Part shown: piece by piece, positions 24,298 to 35,499 of the stretch
Layout: every line of letters starts with the position of its first letter
Position numbering within the stretch: the first letter of the stretch is position 1
Source: Eretmocerus hayati
Taxonomy: Eukaryota > Arthropoda > Insecta > Hymenoptera > Aphelinidae
NCBI GenBank assembly: GCA_029851415.1
Contig: CM056744.1
Location: 70,798,172-70,862,171, forward strand
Reading direction: 5' to 3'
DNA length: 64,000 bases
The notes under the pieces: generated by a model
The model's input: only the letters and a program-made list of their open reading frames with translations
What the model was told of the DNA's origin: nothing
Database searches by the model: none
Made by a program: the position numbers and the translations under genes

Positions 24298-26014
24298 ACG
24301 AAGATGTGGACAACTGGGAAGAGAACTTAGATAGCGATGATACTAGTGAAGAAGAGTTTGATGAAGAAAGTGATGATGAATACATAGATTATGATTGATG
24401 GCGAAAAATGCATTCTTCTACTGTACGTCTAGACTCATTTCGTCATCAAGGCTGTGAGTTCCGAGACAGGGACTTCTGGATTCCATCATTCCATTCATGC
24501 ATATGACTCTGAATCTCAAGTACTCCTGGTTCCTAATGGAAACGAGCGCGCGTGCGCGTGCGGCTCGCTTGTAACTTGTCCTGTGCAGCCTACGCTGTTA
24601 TGGGATCCCTCAGGGTCGAAGGGTGTATTTCTTACACGATTCCATGGGCATTCGCACATACCACTATATGAGCATGGGGATATTCCTTGGGCTGTTTAAT
24701 TTTTCATGTCAAAATCGATGAAATGGGGAATTACCTCTTGTGAATCGCCTTGTAGAGCATGTGAATTTATATACATTCCTTATCAAGTAAGATGACTATC
24801 AAGTACTACGCTGAGTAAAAAATTTTGGTCATATGGCCATGCGTTTGGCCATACGACCAAAATGGTAATTTTCCGGCAGACCTATACCAATTCTGTTATC
24901 GCATCAATCCAGGGGAACGTTTTGACGATCTGATATTACTGACAGGATGAATGGATTGAACCGAGATGTTCCAATTGCCTCAATACTCGATAGAGTCACA
25001 ATCGCATGACGAGAATTTCCCTACGAAAGCTACCGACTCTTTGCTCGAAATGACACTGATGATTTGATTATAATGATCCAAAAATTTTTTGAGAATATTT
25101 ATACAGGTTGATACAATAAAAAGGTCATCCATGTGAGGTCTGACGGCAATACCGCGTAACAATCAAGTCGTATTGATCGAGAAGTGATTTTATTCCCAGT
25201 ATAGGTTATATTGCAATAATATGAAATTGAGCCAAATTGTCGCACTATACGAAAATCCACCCGATACTTATCAATTTCCTCTCACTAGTACATGGAGATG
25301 AAACAATTCGACGTTCTCTTTGAACTGAAGGAAATTTGATATTTAGAATCGGGGACGTATACAACGGAACCAACTGCCCGAACCAAATTTCCATACGGTA
25401 CTGAGTTTACCTATGACATTTTATGTGGATATACGTTTATGTTCCAGTATATACGTACTTTGAGAGCTGATGAGGCCTCACATACACTTGAGTCAGCTCA
25501 TGTCCATGAGCTTGCACTCCTATGTACGGGCTCGGTCCCTCAATCCGCAATTAACTGATGTATTGGGACTCGAAATATATGGGGATGTATCAATGAGCTG
25601 TGAAATAATGTTATTAATCACATGATTCCTTTCCGAAGCCCAAAATCCATTATGGAACATGGCCGAAGTCTCGATTTCTTGCGTAAACTTGTGTGTTTTG
25701 AACACTGATATTTTGTCGACCAAGACTTCGGCAACCCCACTTGATTGACATTGTTCTTCAGTTCTTTCAGGCTGAATATTCATCTTGAATCTTTCTCTGG
25801 CAATATTTGCACCGTATTTCTAGCTTAGACATCTGCTGGACAGTCCCGGATCGAAACGTAGATGATCTTGGATGGCATGGAAGGTATTTTACACTGCTAC
25901 TCATGGTTCTTCAGCGGATTTGCATCACTCAACATCTTTCCATCGTCCAATGTCGATCTTGCAACTCTCTACGGTGATGCTCAGAGTTGCGTTCAAGCTC
26001 GATATTTTGGGAAA
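24298..26014. other. unique core of the foldback element
   Basis: This is the stretch between the arms. The left arm's last unit runs into an acidic frame that ends about 24398 (EENLDSDDTSEEEFDEESDD), which is probably chance or a captured tail. The rest has short frames (87 codons or fewer) on both strands without recognised motifs. No DDE or RAG1-like transposase signature was seen, so movement would need a partner in trans. Confidence 0.5.
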
Positions 26015-29000
26015 TTATATCAGAGCCCATTCGAATGATTCTTGGAGTGGCAGTAGGACTGTCTCCGACTTATAATCCATTATTCGAGATTGATACGCAC
26101 CATCCACCGTTTTTCCTTTGCTCAGACTCAATCCAGAGCTGATTGCAGTGATTTTCAGACACGTGGTTAGGCTTGAAATATTGCCTAACTTTTTCCGCAT
26201 GTAGTGCAAGTATTTGTAGATCGGCAGTATATTTTTTCTCCACCTAGAAATCACCATTCCTTGAATAATCTGCATTACTCGACAGCTTTTCCTGGACGAA
26301 TGTTGTTCCCAAATTTTTTTGCGGCAATTCCTGGCCTACGGATTAAGGTCAAATTTCAGCTGAATACTGGACAGATTCATGCCAGTGTTTAAGATACGCT
26401 CCTGACAGGGAAACCGGATCAGAATCGATGTCAAACTCAACCACGGCTGTTCTCAAGGTCGCGTTTGGGCTCAAAATCCGGGGTATTTGAAGTATAATGC
26501 ATGAAACAGGTTCTTGGGGTGGCAACAGGACTGTCTCCGACTTATAAAACATTATTCGCGACTGATACGCGCCTTTCATTGCTTTTTCTTTGCTCAGACT
26601 CAATCCAGAGTTGATTGCAGTGGTCCTCAGACACGGGGTTGGGCTTGAAATATTGCCTATCATCTTCTGCATGTAGTGCAAGTATTTGTAGATCGGCAGT
26701 ATATTTTTTCTCCACCTAGAAATCATCATTCCTTGAATAATCTGCATTACTCGACAGCTTTTCCTGAACGAATGTTGTTCCCAAATTCCCTTGCGGCAAT
26801 TCCTGGCATATGGATTAAGGTCGAAATTCAGTTTAATACTGGACAGATTCAATCCAAGTTTTTTCGAAGCGGCAGCATATCGATTTCCGAGCTAAAATCG
26901 GTTATATTTGATTCATGTTGGTACTGGAGATACGCTTCTGACAGAGAAATCGGATCAGAATCGATATCAAACTCAACCACGGCTGTTCTCAGAGTCGTGT
27001 TTGGGCTCAAAATCCGGAGGATTTGAAGTATAATGCATGAAACAGGTTCTTGGGGTGGCAGCAGGACTGTCTCCGACTTATGAAACATTATTCGCGACTG
27101 ATACGCGCCTTTCATTGCTTTTTCGTTGCTCAGACTCAACCCAGAGCTGATTGCAGTGATTTTCAGACACGGGGTTGGGCTTGAAATATTGCCTTACATC
27201 TTCCGCATGTACTGCAAGTTTTCTTTGATCGGCAGTATAATTTTTTTTCACCGAAAAATCACCATTCCTTAAATAATCTGCATTACTGAACAGCTTTTTC
27301 TGGACGAATATCGTTCTCAAATCTCTCGGCAGAAATTTTTCGACATCGGATTAGGCTCTAAATTCTGATCAGCACTTGAGGAATTCAATCAAAGTTTGTT
27401 CGACTCGGCAGCATATCAAAATCCGAGCTGAAATCGGTCACTCTTGATCGGAACCTGTGCTAATGAGACTTTCCCGACTCGGAAGAGATCGGATCCGATT
27501 TCAAACTCGTCCACGGAAATTTTCAGAGCCGTGCTTGGGCTCAAAATCCTGGTGAGTGATGGGAAAATGCACGAGAAAGCTTCTCCTGGTAGCAGCAGAG
27601 AGGTTTCCGATCTAGAAACCACTATCTTCGACGAATACGCAGCGCTCATCACTTTTCCTCGCTCTGGTATCGGCCTCAGAACCGATTGCGGTGACTCTCT
27701 GACCTGAGCTTTGGCTCAAAATATTGTTTCGCATCCCTAGAATGTACCCCGAGTCATTGTAGATCGGCAGTATATTTATTCGTCACCTAGAACTCACCGT
27801 TTCTTGAATAATCTGCACTGTTCTGCAGCTTTTTCTTGACGAATATCGATCTGGAATTCTTCTACGGCCATCTCTAGACTTGAGATTGGGCTCAAAATTC
27901 TATAAAATGTTCTATGATCCCACTCGAGATGTTCCTGACTTGGCAGCATATCGAATTCTGTGGTAAAATCGACCATTCTCGGATGACTGCCATATCTCAA
28001 CAGACATTTTAGCCGCAAAATAGATCAGAATCGATCTCAAATCCTCCCTCAGCAATTTTCAGAACTGTGTTTCGGCTCAAAATTCTGTAAATTTATGGGA
28101 GAATGTGTTGAAACGGGTTCTGAGTCGGCAGTAGGATTAGATTTGACCCAGAATTCACTATTCCCGACTAATTATCAAGGCTCGTCAACTTTTCTCGGCT
28201 CAGAATCGACCTCAGAGCTGATTGCGTTTCATCCCGTACATGAGGATGAACTTAAAATACTGCTTCCCACTCTCAAAAAGTACCCCAAGTTATTACAGAT
28301 CGGCAGTACACTCTTTCTCCACCTAGAAATAACGATTTATCTAATATTCTGCGCGGCCAGACAGCCTTTCCTGGACGAATATTGATCTCAAATCCCGCTG
28401 CGGCAATTCCCAGACCTGAGACCAGGCTAAAAATTATGTTTAATGCTCTAGAAATACACCCAAAGACTTTTTTATCTGGCAGCATATCGCATTCTGAGCT
28501 AAAATCGACCATTTCGAATGTCCCTTCAGATCTGAAGAGACAATCCCGCCACAAAATAAATTTGAACCGATCTCAAAATCCCCCGCAGCAATTCTTAGAG
28601 CTGTGCCCAGACTCAAAATTCTGAGAATCGATGGAGGAATGTTCTGAAAAGAGTTGAGAGTTGGCAGTAGAATCATTTTCGACTCAGAATCCAGTATAAT
28701 CGACTAATTCGCAGCATTTATCACCTCTTCTCAGCTCAGAATCTACCTCAGAGCTGATTGCGGTGATTCTCAGACTTGGGATTGAGTTTAAAATACTGCC
28801 ATCTACCTCTAGAAGGTACTCCAAGTGGTTGCGGATCGGCTGTAGAACTACTGACTCGCCACGCGTGAGTTCCATTCCGGCGAAATATCGATCTTCAACC
28901 CCATCTCGCGTTCAACACCCCCCTCCCCCACCCCTGTCCCCTTTGTCTGAGACAACATCAGATTAGCACATCTCCTAGCCCTATCGATTACGAAGAGAAT

Positions 29001-29079
29001 GCCGTTTAGCTCATCCCGATAGCTTGAAACAAATTTTGAAGCGATTTTTGGCCAGAGTTGGAATGTGACGACTATAGTG
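26015..29079 (-). repeat. right arm of foldback: six 536-bp tandem units
   Basis: This is the inverted counterpart of the left arm. GGCAGTAT boxes occur at about 26225, 26695, 27232, 27766, 28301 and 28837, spaced about 536 bases apart except the innermost (470). It has one unit more than the left arm. The two innermost right-arm units are closely similar to each other, suggesting recent unit duplication. The outer 70 bases (29010-29079) match the left end closely. Confidence 0.75.
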
Positions 29080-29084
29080 CTCCG

Positions 29085-29862
29085 GTTTCAAAGCTGCTTC
29101 CATTACAATGACTTCACGTAGGAGTCATTGCTCAGACGCCTATTCTGATCAAGCCCTAAACTTCCATGGTGCTGCTAGTGAGTTGAAAGAACTTTTTTCC
29201 GAGTCCTCTCTAACACTCAACGGAATGATCACGTCTTTAGCTGAACTGTCTACTAATTGGCATTTCATCCCTCCAGCCTAACCCTACTTTGGAGGTATCT
29301 GGGAAGCCGCTGTTGAATCAGTTAAACACCATCTCAACCGAGTCGTGGGCGAAAACAAGCTCACTCACGAAGAGCTGTCAACACTTCTATGTCAGCTGGA
29401 GGCAATCTTGATCTCTCGTCCCATCCCACCTCTAACTGATGAACCTCTTGATGTCAGACCTGTTACACCTGCTCATTTTTTGATTCAGTCGGAGTTGTAC
29501 ATCGTTTCAAAACCAGATCTGACAGGGAAACACATACCACCACTTGAACGTTAGCTATTAGTCAAGCAGCTCCGACAAAACTTTTGGAGACGCTGGTCAA
29601 CTGAAAACCTCGAAAATCTGCAGAAACGCCAGGAGTCGGCGTTTCTGCAGATTTGCCTTCATTGAACCTCAAGGTGCACGACCTCGTCTTCATCAAGGAC
29701 GAGCGAACTCCAGCTGTTCGTTGGCCCTTGGCTCGTGTGATGCAAGTACACCCAGGGCGGGACTAACGCACCAGAGTTGCCACTCTTCGTACCTCCACCA
29801 CCGAACTAAAACGTCCTGTCCACAAACTTACGAGACTATATGCTCCTGAAGAAGAAATTGAG
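29085..29862 (+). pseudogene. pol: BEL/Pao integrase C-terminal part and DUF5641-like tail
   Basis: The frame resumes directly after the right CTCCG with GFKAAS, then YSDQALNFHGAASELKE (second catalytic Asp region) and NWHFIPPA, TAA at 29277, PYFGGIWEAAVESVK (catalytic Glu). The DUF5641-like part reads VTPAHFLI, TAG at 29552 at a usual tryptophan, LLVKQLRQNFWRRW, DLVFIKDERTPAVRWPLARV and VHKLTRLYAPEEEIE. The latter ends at TGA 29863, overlapping the predicted LTR start. A short inverted repeat at 29613-29652 interrupts the tail. Another in-frame stop (TAA, about 29764) follows PGRD. Confidence 0.75.
29613..29652. repeat. short perfect hairpin inside integrase tail
   Basis: AATCTGCAGAAACGCC and its exact inverse flank the seven-base loop AGGAGTC. 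It lies in frame-bearing sequence and adds residues relative to the usual ..L..LQ.R. stretch. This suggests a small templated inverted duplication rather than an old feature. Confidence 0.6.
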
Positions 29863-30432
29863 TGATGTGCAGTGATATCAAACAGACTCTAGTACTCATC
29901 ATTTGATTCTTTTGATTTTGATCTCCATTGAATTTCAAATTCTAGATTTCCAGTTTCAATGGATTTCAAAATTTTATTCATCGATTTATCATTTGAATCC
30001 AGTACCAAGTTCAGTTCAAATCAAGAGTTAACTCTGAATACTCTTCCTATTTATTTTTATCTCCGCAGAAAAAAGTGGGTGGAATGTTTGAATTCATAGT
30101 TAATAAGAATGAAAATATCTTCATGTATTACTTTAAACTTCTATTTCTTATTGTAAGTAGAGCCTTCGAACTCAATTTCTCATTACTGTTTGGGATTATC
30201 AGATTTCAGTTCGTGGGGCCCTGTATATGGCACATTACCCCCTCTATAGTATAATCGCGTCAGAATTCTGCCGTCATTGCCTCTCTCGCTCTCTTGACCG
30301 GCGACCGTGGCCCTGCTCATAAGTAGCAATGTGACGCATTTTACAAAATTACCCGAAAAGTTTCCATTGCAAGTGCCAAGTTGAATTGTACCTTGCATGT
30401 GTGATTATTCCACAAGCCCTCCACCACTGACA
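29863..30432 (+). repeat. BEL/Pao 3' LTR
   Basis: A purine tract GAAGAAGAAATTGAG (29848-29862) directly precedes TGATGTGCAG, the likely LTR start. The end is CCACCACTGACA at 30432, matching the LTR remnant beside the primer site (CCACCACTAACA). The length would be about 570 bases. The start is inferred from the purine tract only, because the 5' LTR is missing and cannot be compared. Confidence 0.55.
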
Positions 30433-30537
30433 AATTCATTACCAGTCAGCACCCCCTTGCCATGGGGCCGAAAACAGGTCGGAATCCAGCTTTGAGCCTT
30501 GTTCTGCGCGATTATGACGCCACTGTGGGTTGTAGAA

Positions 30538-30704
30538 TGTCTCAATGGACCCGGAAACCAATATGAATGTGTATGAGCGCATGCAGTGGCGGCGCCGTCG
30601 TCGGATGGACGAGGCTCGAGAGGAGTTGGTGAGCCGCGATTGAGCACGGTCGGCGGGGGAAGGCCGTGTCCTCGTGACGTGTATCAAGGGCCCCTGGAGT
30701 CAGG
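30538..30704. repeat. inverted partner of 32290-32440 within the array
   Basis: About 150 bases here occur again, inverted, at 32290-32440. The shared part includes AATATGAATGTGTATGAG, GGCGGCGCCGTCGTCGGATG, GAGGAGTTGGTGAGCC and TATCAAGGGC..CTGGAGTCAGG. Both copies hold a 32-codon frame starting MDP.T.MNVYE and ending SRD or SHD. The block is much richer in GC than the array units. The two copies bound an apparently inverted section of the array. Confidence 0.6.
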
Positions 30705-33700
30705 TTTTTCCGCGAGGCCCAATGTGTATCGAGTTCAATGGCGAATGAACCGAATAGTATTCAGTGGCGAGGTACCGTTACCGAATTCATTGTATCCGGT
30801 CGAGTGGCAGTAGTACCGGTAACACGTGAATGATCATGTGAATAGTTGCATGAATACGTTTATTCAAGTGAATCTCCGGTGTTAATTTTGAAGACAAGAG
30901 TGTCTCTAACATATCTTTCCATGGAATTATGAGCCTGTCCAGAGAACTTTCAGCCCAGGGGAGGGTATATACTAATCGAATAACGGGTTTCGACACCATT
31001 TATCGATAATTCTAGTGTTCTGTCAAGTTGTGAATCCCATGGAACATCAGACAGACCACGATAACGTATGGACCACGCGAACAATGGCTCTGAGCAGGAT
31101 CCTCCTGTGTTTTGGGCCCCAAGGGGCTGACAGATGATGGGTTCTTGGGGCACTCTGGATGTTGTCTCTTTCATAGATCCAGAGTTTTGTCAAGTTTTGG
31201 GGCCAGTGAAATTTTCTACAACCTCCAGTGAAGTCTCAACTGTACAAAACAGAATTCTCCACTGTTCTGGGCCCGTGAGTAGTGGGTGCTGACCGGTAAT
31301 GAACTCTTTGTCGTTCAACGAAATGGTACATGACTACAAGAGCAGAGGTTGTAGAGGAATTCGAGTCCATTTAAACTGTCTACAACCCAAAATGGCGTCA
31401 TAATAGAGCGAATGAAAGCTCTAAGCAGGATTCCATCCTATTCGGAGCCTCATCGCCGCGGGTGCTGGCTGGTAACAAATTCTTTGGGTATGACTGATGG
31501 TACATGGCCACTTGATCTGAAGTTTTGTAGTGTTTCGGGTACGTTGGGACATTCTACAAGCCGCAGTGGCGTCATAACTGCGCCAAACATGGATCGGAGC
31601 TGGATTCCACCCTGTTTTGGGCCCCATAGCCGAGGGTGCTGGGTGGGAATGAATTTTTTGGACATCTTTGCTGGTACATGACCACTCAATCAAGAGTTCT
31701 GTAGAGTTTTGAGTCCATCGGGACATTCTACAACCCGCAGTCACGTCATAACTGCTAAAAGCTGGAATACGCCATGTTTTGGGCCACATAGCCGAGGGTG
31801 CTGACTGGGGAATGAATTTTTTGGTCATTGCCAGTGATACACGACCACGTGATTTGAAGTTCTGTAGAGTTACAGGTTCATTGGGACTTTCTCCAATCCA
31901 CAGTGGCGTCATAACTGCGCAGATAACTGCTCAGAGCTGGATTCCGCCCTGTTTTGAGTCCCATAGCCGAGGGTGCTGACCTGAAATAAATCCTTTGGGC
32001 ATCCTTGATGGTATATGACCATTGAATTTGGAGTACTGTGGGTCCGTTGGGACATTCTACGAGCCTCAGTGGCGTCACTACTGCGCGGAACATGGCTCGA
32101 AGCTGGAATTTGCTATGTTTTGGGCCTCATAGCCGGCGGTGCTGACTGGTGATGAATGCATTCGGCATCACCGGCGATACACGGCCACTTTCTTCAAAAT
32201 TCTTTGAAGTTGAGGGTCTATTGGAGTATTCTCCAAGCAACAGTAGCGTCATGAGTGCGCAGATGACTGCTCGAAGCTGTAATCCGCCCTGACTCCAGGA
32301 GCCCTTGATACACGTCACGGCCTTCTCCCGCCGCCCGTGCTCAATCGTGGCTCACCAACTCCTCACGAGCCTCGTTCATCCGACGACGGCGCCGCCATTC
32401 CATGAACTCATACACATTCATATCGGTTTTCGGGTCCATTGGGACATTCTACAACCCACAGTCGCGTCATAACTGGGCAGAACAGGGCTCAATGCTGGAT
32501 TCCGATCTGTTTTGGGTCTCATAGCCGAGGGTGCTGACTGGTCATAAATTCTTCGGGGATCACCGGTGATACTCGACCACTTGATTTGGAGTTCTGGAGA
32601 GTTTTGAGTCCGTTGGAACATTCTACAACTCACAGTGGCGTCATAACTGCGCAGAACAGGGCTCAAAGCTAGAATTCGCCATGTTTTGGGCCTCATAGCC
32701 GAGGGTGCTGACTGGGAATGGATTTTTTGGGCATCCTTGATAGTACATCACCCTTGGATTCGGAATTCTGTAGAGTTTCGGGTCCGTTTGGACATTCTGC
32801 AACTAACAGCACAGTGGCGTCATAACCACGCAGATAACCACTTAAATCCAATTGAAACTGGATCCCGCCCTGTTCTGAGCCTCATAGCCGAGGGTGCTGA
32901 CTGGTAATAAATTTTTTGGTCATCTTTGATGGAACAGAACCATTAGATTCGGAGTTCTGTAGAATTTCGGGTCCTTTCGGACATCCTACATTCCACAGTG
33001 GCGTCATAACTGCGCAGATAACTGCTCAAGGCTGGATTCCGCCATGTTTTGAGCCTCATAGCCGAGGGTGCTGACTGGTAATGAATCCTCGGGCATTGTT
33101 AAAGGTACACGACCATGATATTTGGAATTCTATGGATTCTCGGGTCCGTTGGGACATTGTACGAGCCTCAGTGGCGTCGTAACTGCACGGAACATGGCTC
33201 AAAGCTGGATTCAGCCCTGTTTTGAGCGACATAGCCGAGGCCGCTGACTAGTAATGAATCCTTCAGGCATTCTTGATTGTATAAGACCATTGGATTCGGA
33301 GTTTTGTTGATTTTCGGGTCCGATGGGACATTATACGAGCCTCAATGGCGTCATAACTGCGCGGAACATGGCTCAAAACTGGATTCCGCCCTGTTTAAAG
33401 CCTCATTGCCAAGGGTGCTGACCGGTAATGAATTCTTTGGGCATTCTTGAAGGTTCACAACCATTAGATTTGGAGTTTTGTACAGTTTCGGGTCCATTCG
33501 GACAATCTACAACCCACAGTGGCGTCATAACCGCGCAGATAACCGCTCGAAACTGGGTTCCGCCCTGTATTGGGCCCCATAGCCAAGGATGCTGGCTAGT
33601 AATGCATTCTCTCGGCATCTTTGATGGTATATAACTACTCGAACCAGAGTCCTGTAGAGTTTTGGGTCTATCGGGACATTCCACAACCCACAGTGGCGTT

Positions 33701-33953
33701 ATAACTGCTGAAAGCTGGATTCCGCCCTGGTTTGAGCCCTATAGCCGTGGGTGCTGACTGGTAATCAATCCTTTGTGCATCCTCAATGATCCATGACTTT
33801 TTGATCAAGAGTTTTGTAGTGTTCAGGGTCCATTGGGACATTGTCCAACCCACAGAGGCGTCAAAACTGCCCAAAGCTAGATTCCGCCATGTTTTGGGCC
33901 TCATAGCCGAGGGTGGCGGCTGGTAATCAATTCTTTGGGCATCACAAATGTTA

Positions 33954-34581
33954 CACTTAGCGGTAGTTGATTCTTTCCGCATGGCGGATTATGTCCGGAA
34001 ATTTTCGTCGCTCTCATGCGATATAGATTCAGGTTTGAGCGCGCGCATCAAGATCTCCGGCCGTTGTCGAACAACAGAGCTCAGCAGACAGCATCAAAAA
34101 TCGAATATAGACGATTGCCGACGAATCCACCCTTCCGATCAAGGTTTTTTCTTCGCTTGTCGCTATGCAGTTGGAGAACTTTATTAGTCCTGTTGACTCG
34201 TGATGTTTACTATAATGTGTTTTCCCATCCTCGCGTAGCCATTTCCGGGTGACTCTCATCGCGTTCTTATGTGCCGTCAACCGTATCTGAATCTCACAAA
34301 AAGCATTCCTGAAGAGTGGTTTCTGATTATTGAATGGAGTAAATCTTTGCTAAAGCAAGAGGTCTGTTCGATCTGTAAATTTCTGATCATCTCCTGACGC
34401 TGTTTGCCACTGTCTGATGTTGCTCATTGTTGATCTCCGCTGTGCATCAGAAGTGGATAGAAGTTTCGTAGGCGCGCAGTGCGCGCACGCACACGCACAC
34501 ACGTAAATATATATTGCATGAGAGCGACGAAAATTTCCGGACATAATTCCCCATGCGGAAAGAATCAACTACCGCCAAGTG
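33954..34581. mobile_element. 628-bp inverted-repeat element inside the 174-bp array
   Basis: Arms of about 70 bases start CACTTAGCGGTAGTTGATTC (left) and CACTTGGCGGTAGTTGATTC (right, minus strand). They share TTTCCGCATGG and ATGTCCGGAAATTTTCGTCG. The sequence on each side belongs to the same point of the 174-bp unit (TG.TACA..), which shows insertion into a pre-existing array. The exact target duplication is blurred. The interior has no coding potential. Confidence 0.75.
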
Positions 34582-34960
34582 GACATGAAGCCCCGATCTA
34601 AGGTTTGGTAGAGTTTGTGATCCATTTGAACTTTCTCCAACTCACACTGGCGTCATAACTGCGTGGATGAAAGCTCTGAGCAGGATCCTATCCCATCCGG
34701 GGCCTCATAGCCGAGGTCGCAGGCTGGTAATCAATCTTTCGGGGATTCTGTAAGGTACACAACCACTTGATCTAAAGTCCCTCGAAGTTTCGGGTCCGTT
34801 GTAACATTTTACAACGTACAGTGGCTTCATAACTGCACAGATAACTGCTCAAAGCTGGATTCCGCTCCATTTTGGGCCCAATAGCTGAGGCCGCTGACTG
34901 GTGATGAATTTCTTGGGCATTCTCAATGGTAGACGACTACCTGATCTGAGGTTCTGTAGA

Positions 34961-35499
34961 GGTACTCGAGAAAGAGCTGCCAACCCTCGAACCCGAGGTT
35001 GGCTGTCTGACTCCAAGGATCCTTGGTTCATGATTGCCAACACTGTCTTAAGAAAAAAGTTGCTCCCTTGCCCCTCGTTGTTTCCATCATTCTGGAGGAC
35101 TTGAGAGTTTTCTTGGACGAAATTTTCTCCCTGTCCTACTCCAGCGTGCCAATTCAAACGAACCTCCATAGAGAATAGTCGTCGTTTCACGTTGGGGCAG
35201 CCCTTGCACTCGTTGAGAGCTTGAATTTCGAACTAGCTCTTGATTTTTGACGAGTCCCCAGGAAGCCTTGTTGTGGGGAGAGGAGTGTATGAAAGAGATT
35301 TGGGAACGTACGGACACCCCACTGTCCACGTATATTCCAGTCAGCCAGCAAGGGTACATACTCCACTCAATTGAGATTTCCTATTTGTCAATGTATCTCA
35401 CTGGTCAATTCCTACACGTCCGTCCCTCAGATGCTGATCGACCTCACGTTGTTCGTCAATCGTCTGCTATCAGCGCATATCCTTCCGTGAGCATGCATA
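34961..35499. other. no recognisable gene
   Basis: Less AT-rich than average. An open frame on the plus strand crosses this region into the adenylation-like fragment, but its first 80 residues have no match I recognise. Confidence 0.35.

Larger units (their letters stand above)
21757..29079. mobile_element. 7.3-kb foldback element, Transib-like ends, 5-bp TSD CTCCG
   Basis: Both ends read CACTATAGTCGTCACATTCC (21757 on plus; 29079 on minus). CTCCG is duplicated at 21752-21756 and 29080-29084. Removing the element plus one CTCCG joins the integrase frame exactly, so the limits are secure. Each arm is about 2.5 kb and made of 536-bp tandem units. The core (about 24300-26015) has no transposase. 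Known Transib elements have 5-bp GC-rich duplications and termini starting CAC with a heptamer-like block; a CACTA (EnSpm) end is the alternative, but that group makes 2-4-bp duplications. The Transib assignment is therefore inference from TSD length and end sequence. Confidence 0.8.
14799..30432 (+). mobile_element. BEL/Pao LTR retrotransposon, degenerate, with three nested insertions
   Basis: The order is a short 5' LTR remnant, tRNA-Tyr primer site, 960-base leader, gag, zinc knuckles, aspartic protease, reverse transcriptase, RNase H, H2C2 integrase, DUF5641-like tail, purine tract and 3' LTR. Protease before RT before RNase H before integrase, with DUF1759-like gag and a C-terminal DUF5641, is specific to BEL/Pao. 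Removing the three insertions (18023-19218, 19617-19760, 21757-29079) leaves an element of about 7.0 kb, a normal size for the family. It has about nine in-frame stops, at least two frameshifts and an altered RT catalytic motif, so it cannot be autonomous. The 5' LTR appears truncated: only about 27 bases (TTCCACAGGCC..CCACCACTAACA) match the end of the 3' LTR. Confidence 0.85.
30433..34960. repeat. tandem array, about 174-bp unit, interrupted and partly inverted
   Basis: A unit containing CATAGCCGAGGGTGCTGACTG, a TTTGGGCAT box, GGGTCCGTTGGGACATTCTAC, and CAGTGGCGTCATAACTGCGC is repeated. The GCC of GCCGAGGG falls at 31791, 31966, 32132, 32524, 32698, 32887, 33061, 33234, 33408, 33582, 33744 and 33906, so spacing is mostly 173-175 bases (162-189 extremes). 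The first stretch (30433-30560) is in the opposite orientation, and 30711-31080 is not repeat. A 628-bp element lies in the array at 33954-34581, and a few units resume to about 34960. Short frames over the array are repeat artefacts. Confidence 0.8.

Noticed and set aside
21886..28966. Many 60-167-codon frames in mirrored pairs
   Set aside because: They are shadows of the 536-bp units in the foldback arms; the same peptides occur on opposite strands at mirrored positions.
21757..29079. CACTA (EnSpm) assignment of the foldback from its CACTA start
   Set aside because: The target duplication is five bases, whereas CACTA-group elements make two to four; Transib fits better, though not proven.
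31000..35000. CRISPR-like regularly spaced repeats
   Set aside because: Unit length is about 174 bases with no short conserved repeat plus unique spacers; this is an ordinary eukaryotic tandem array.
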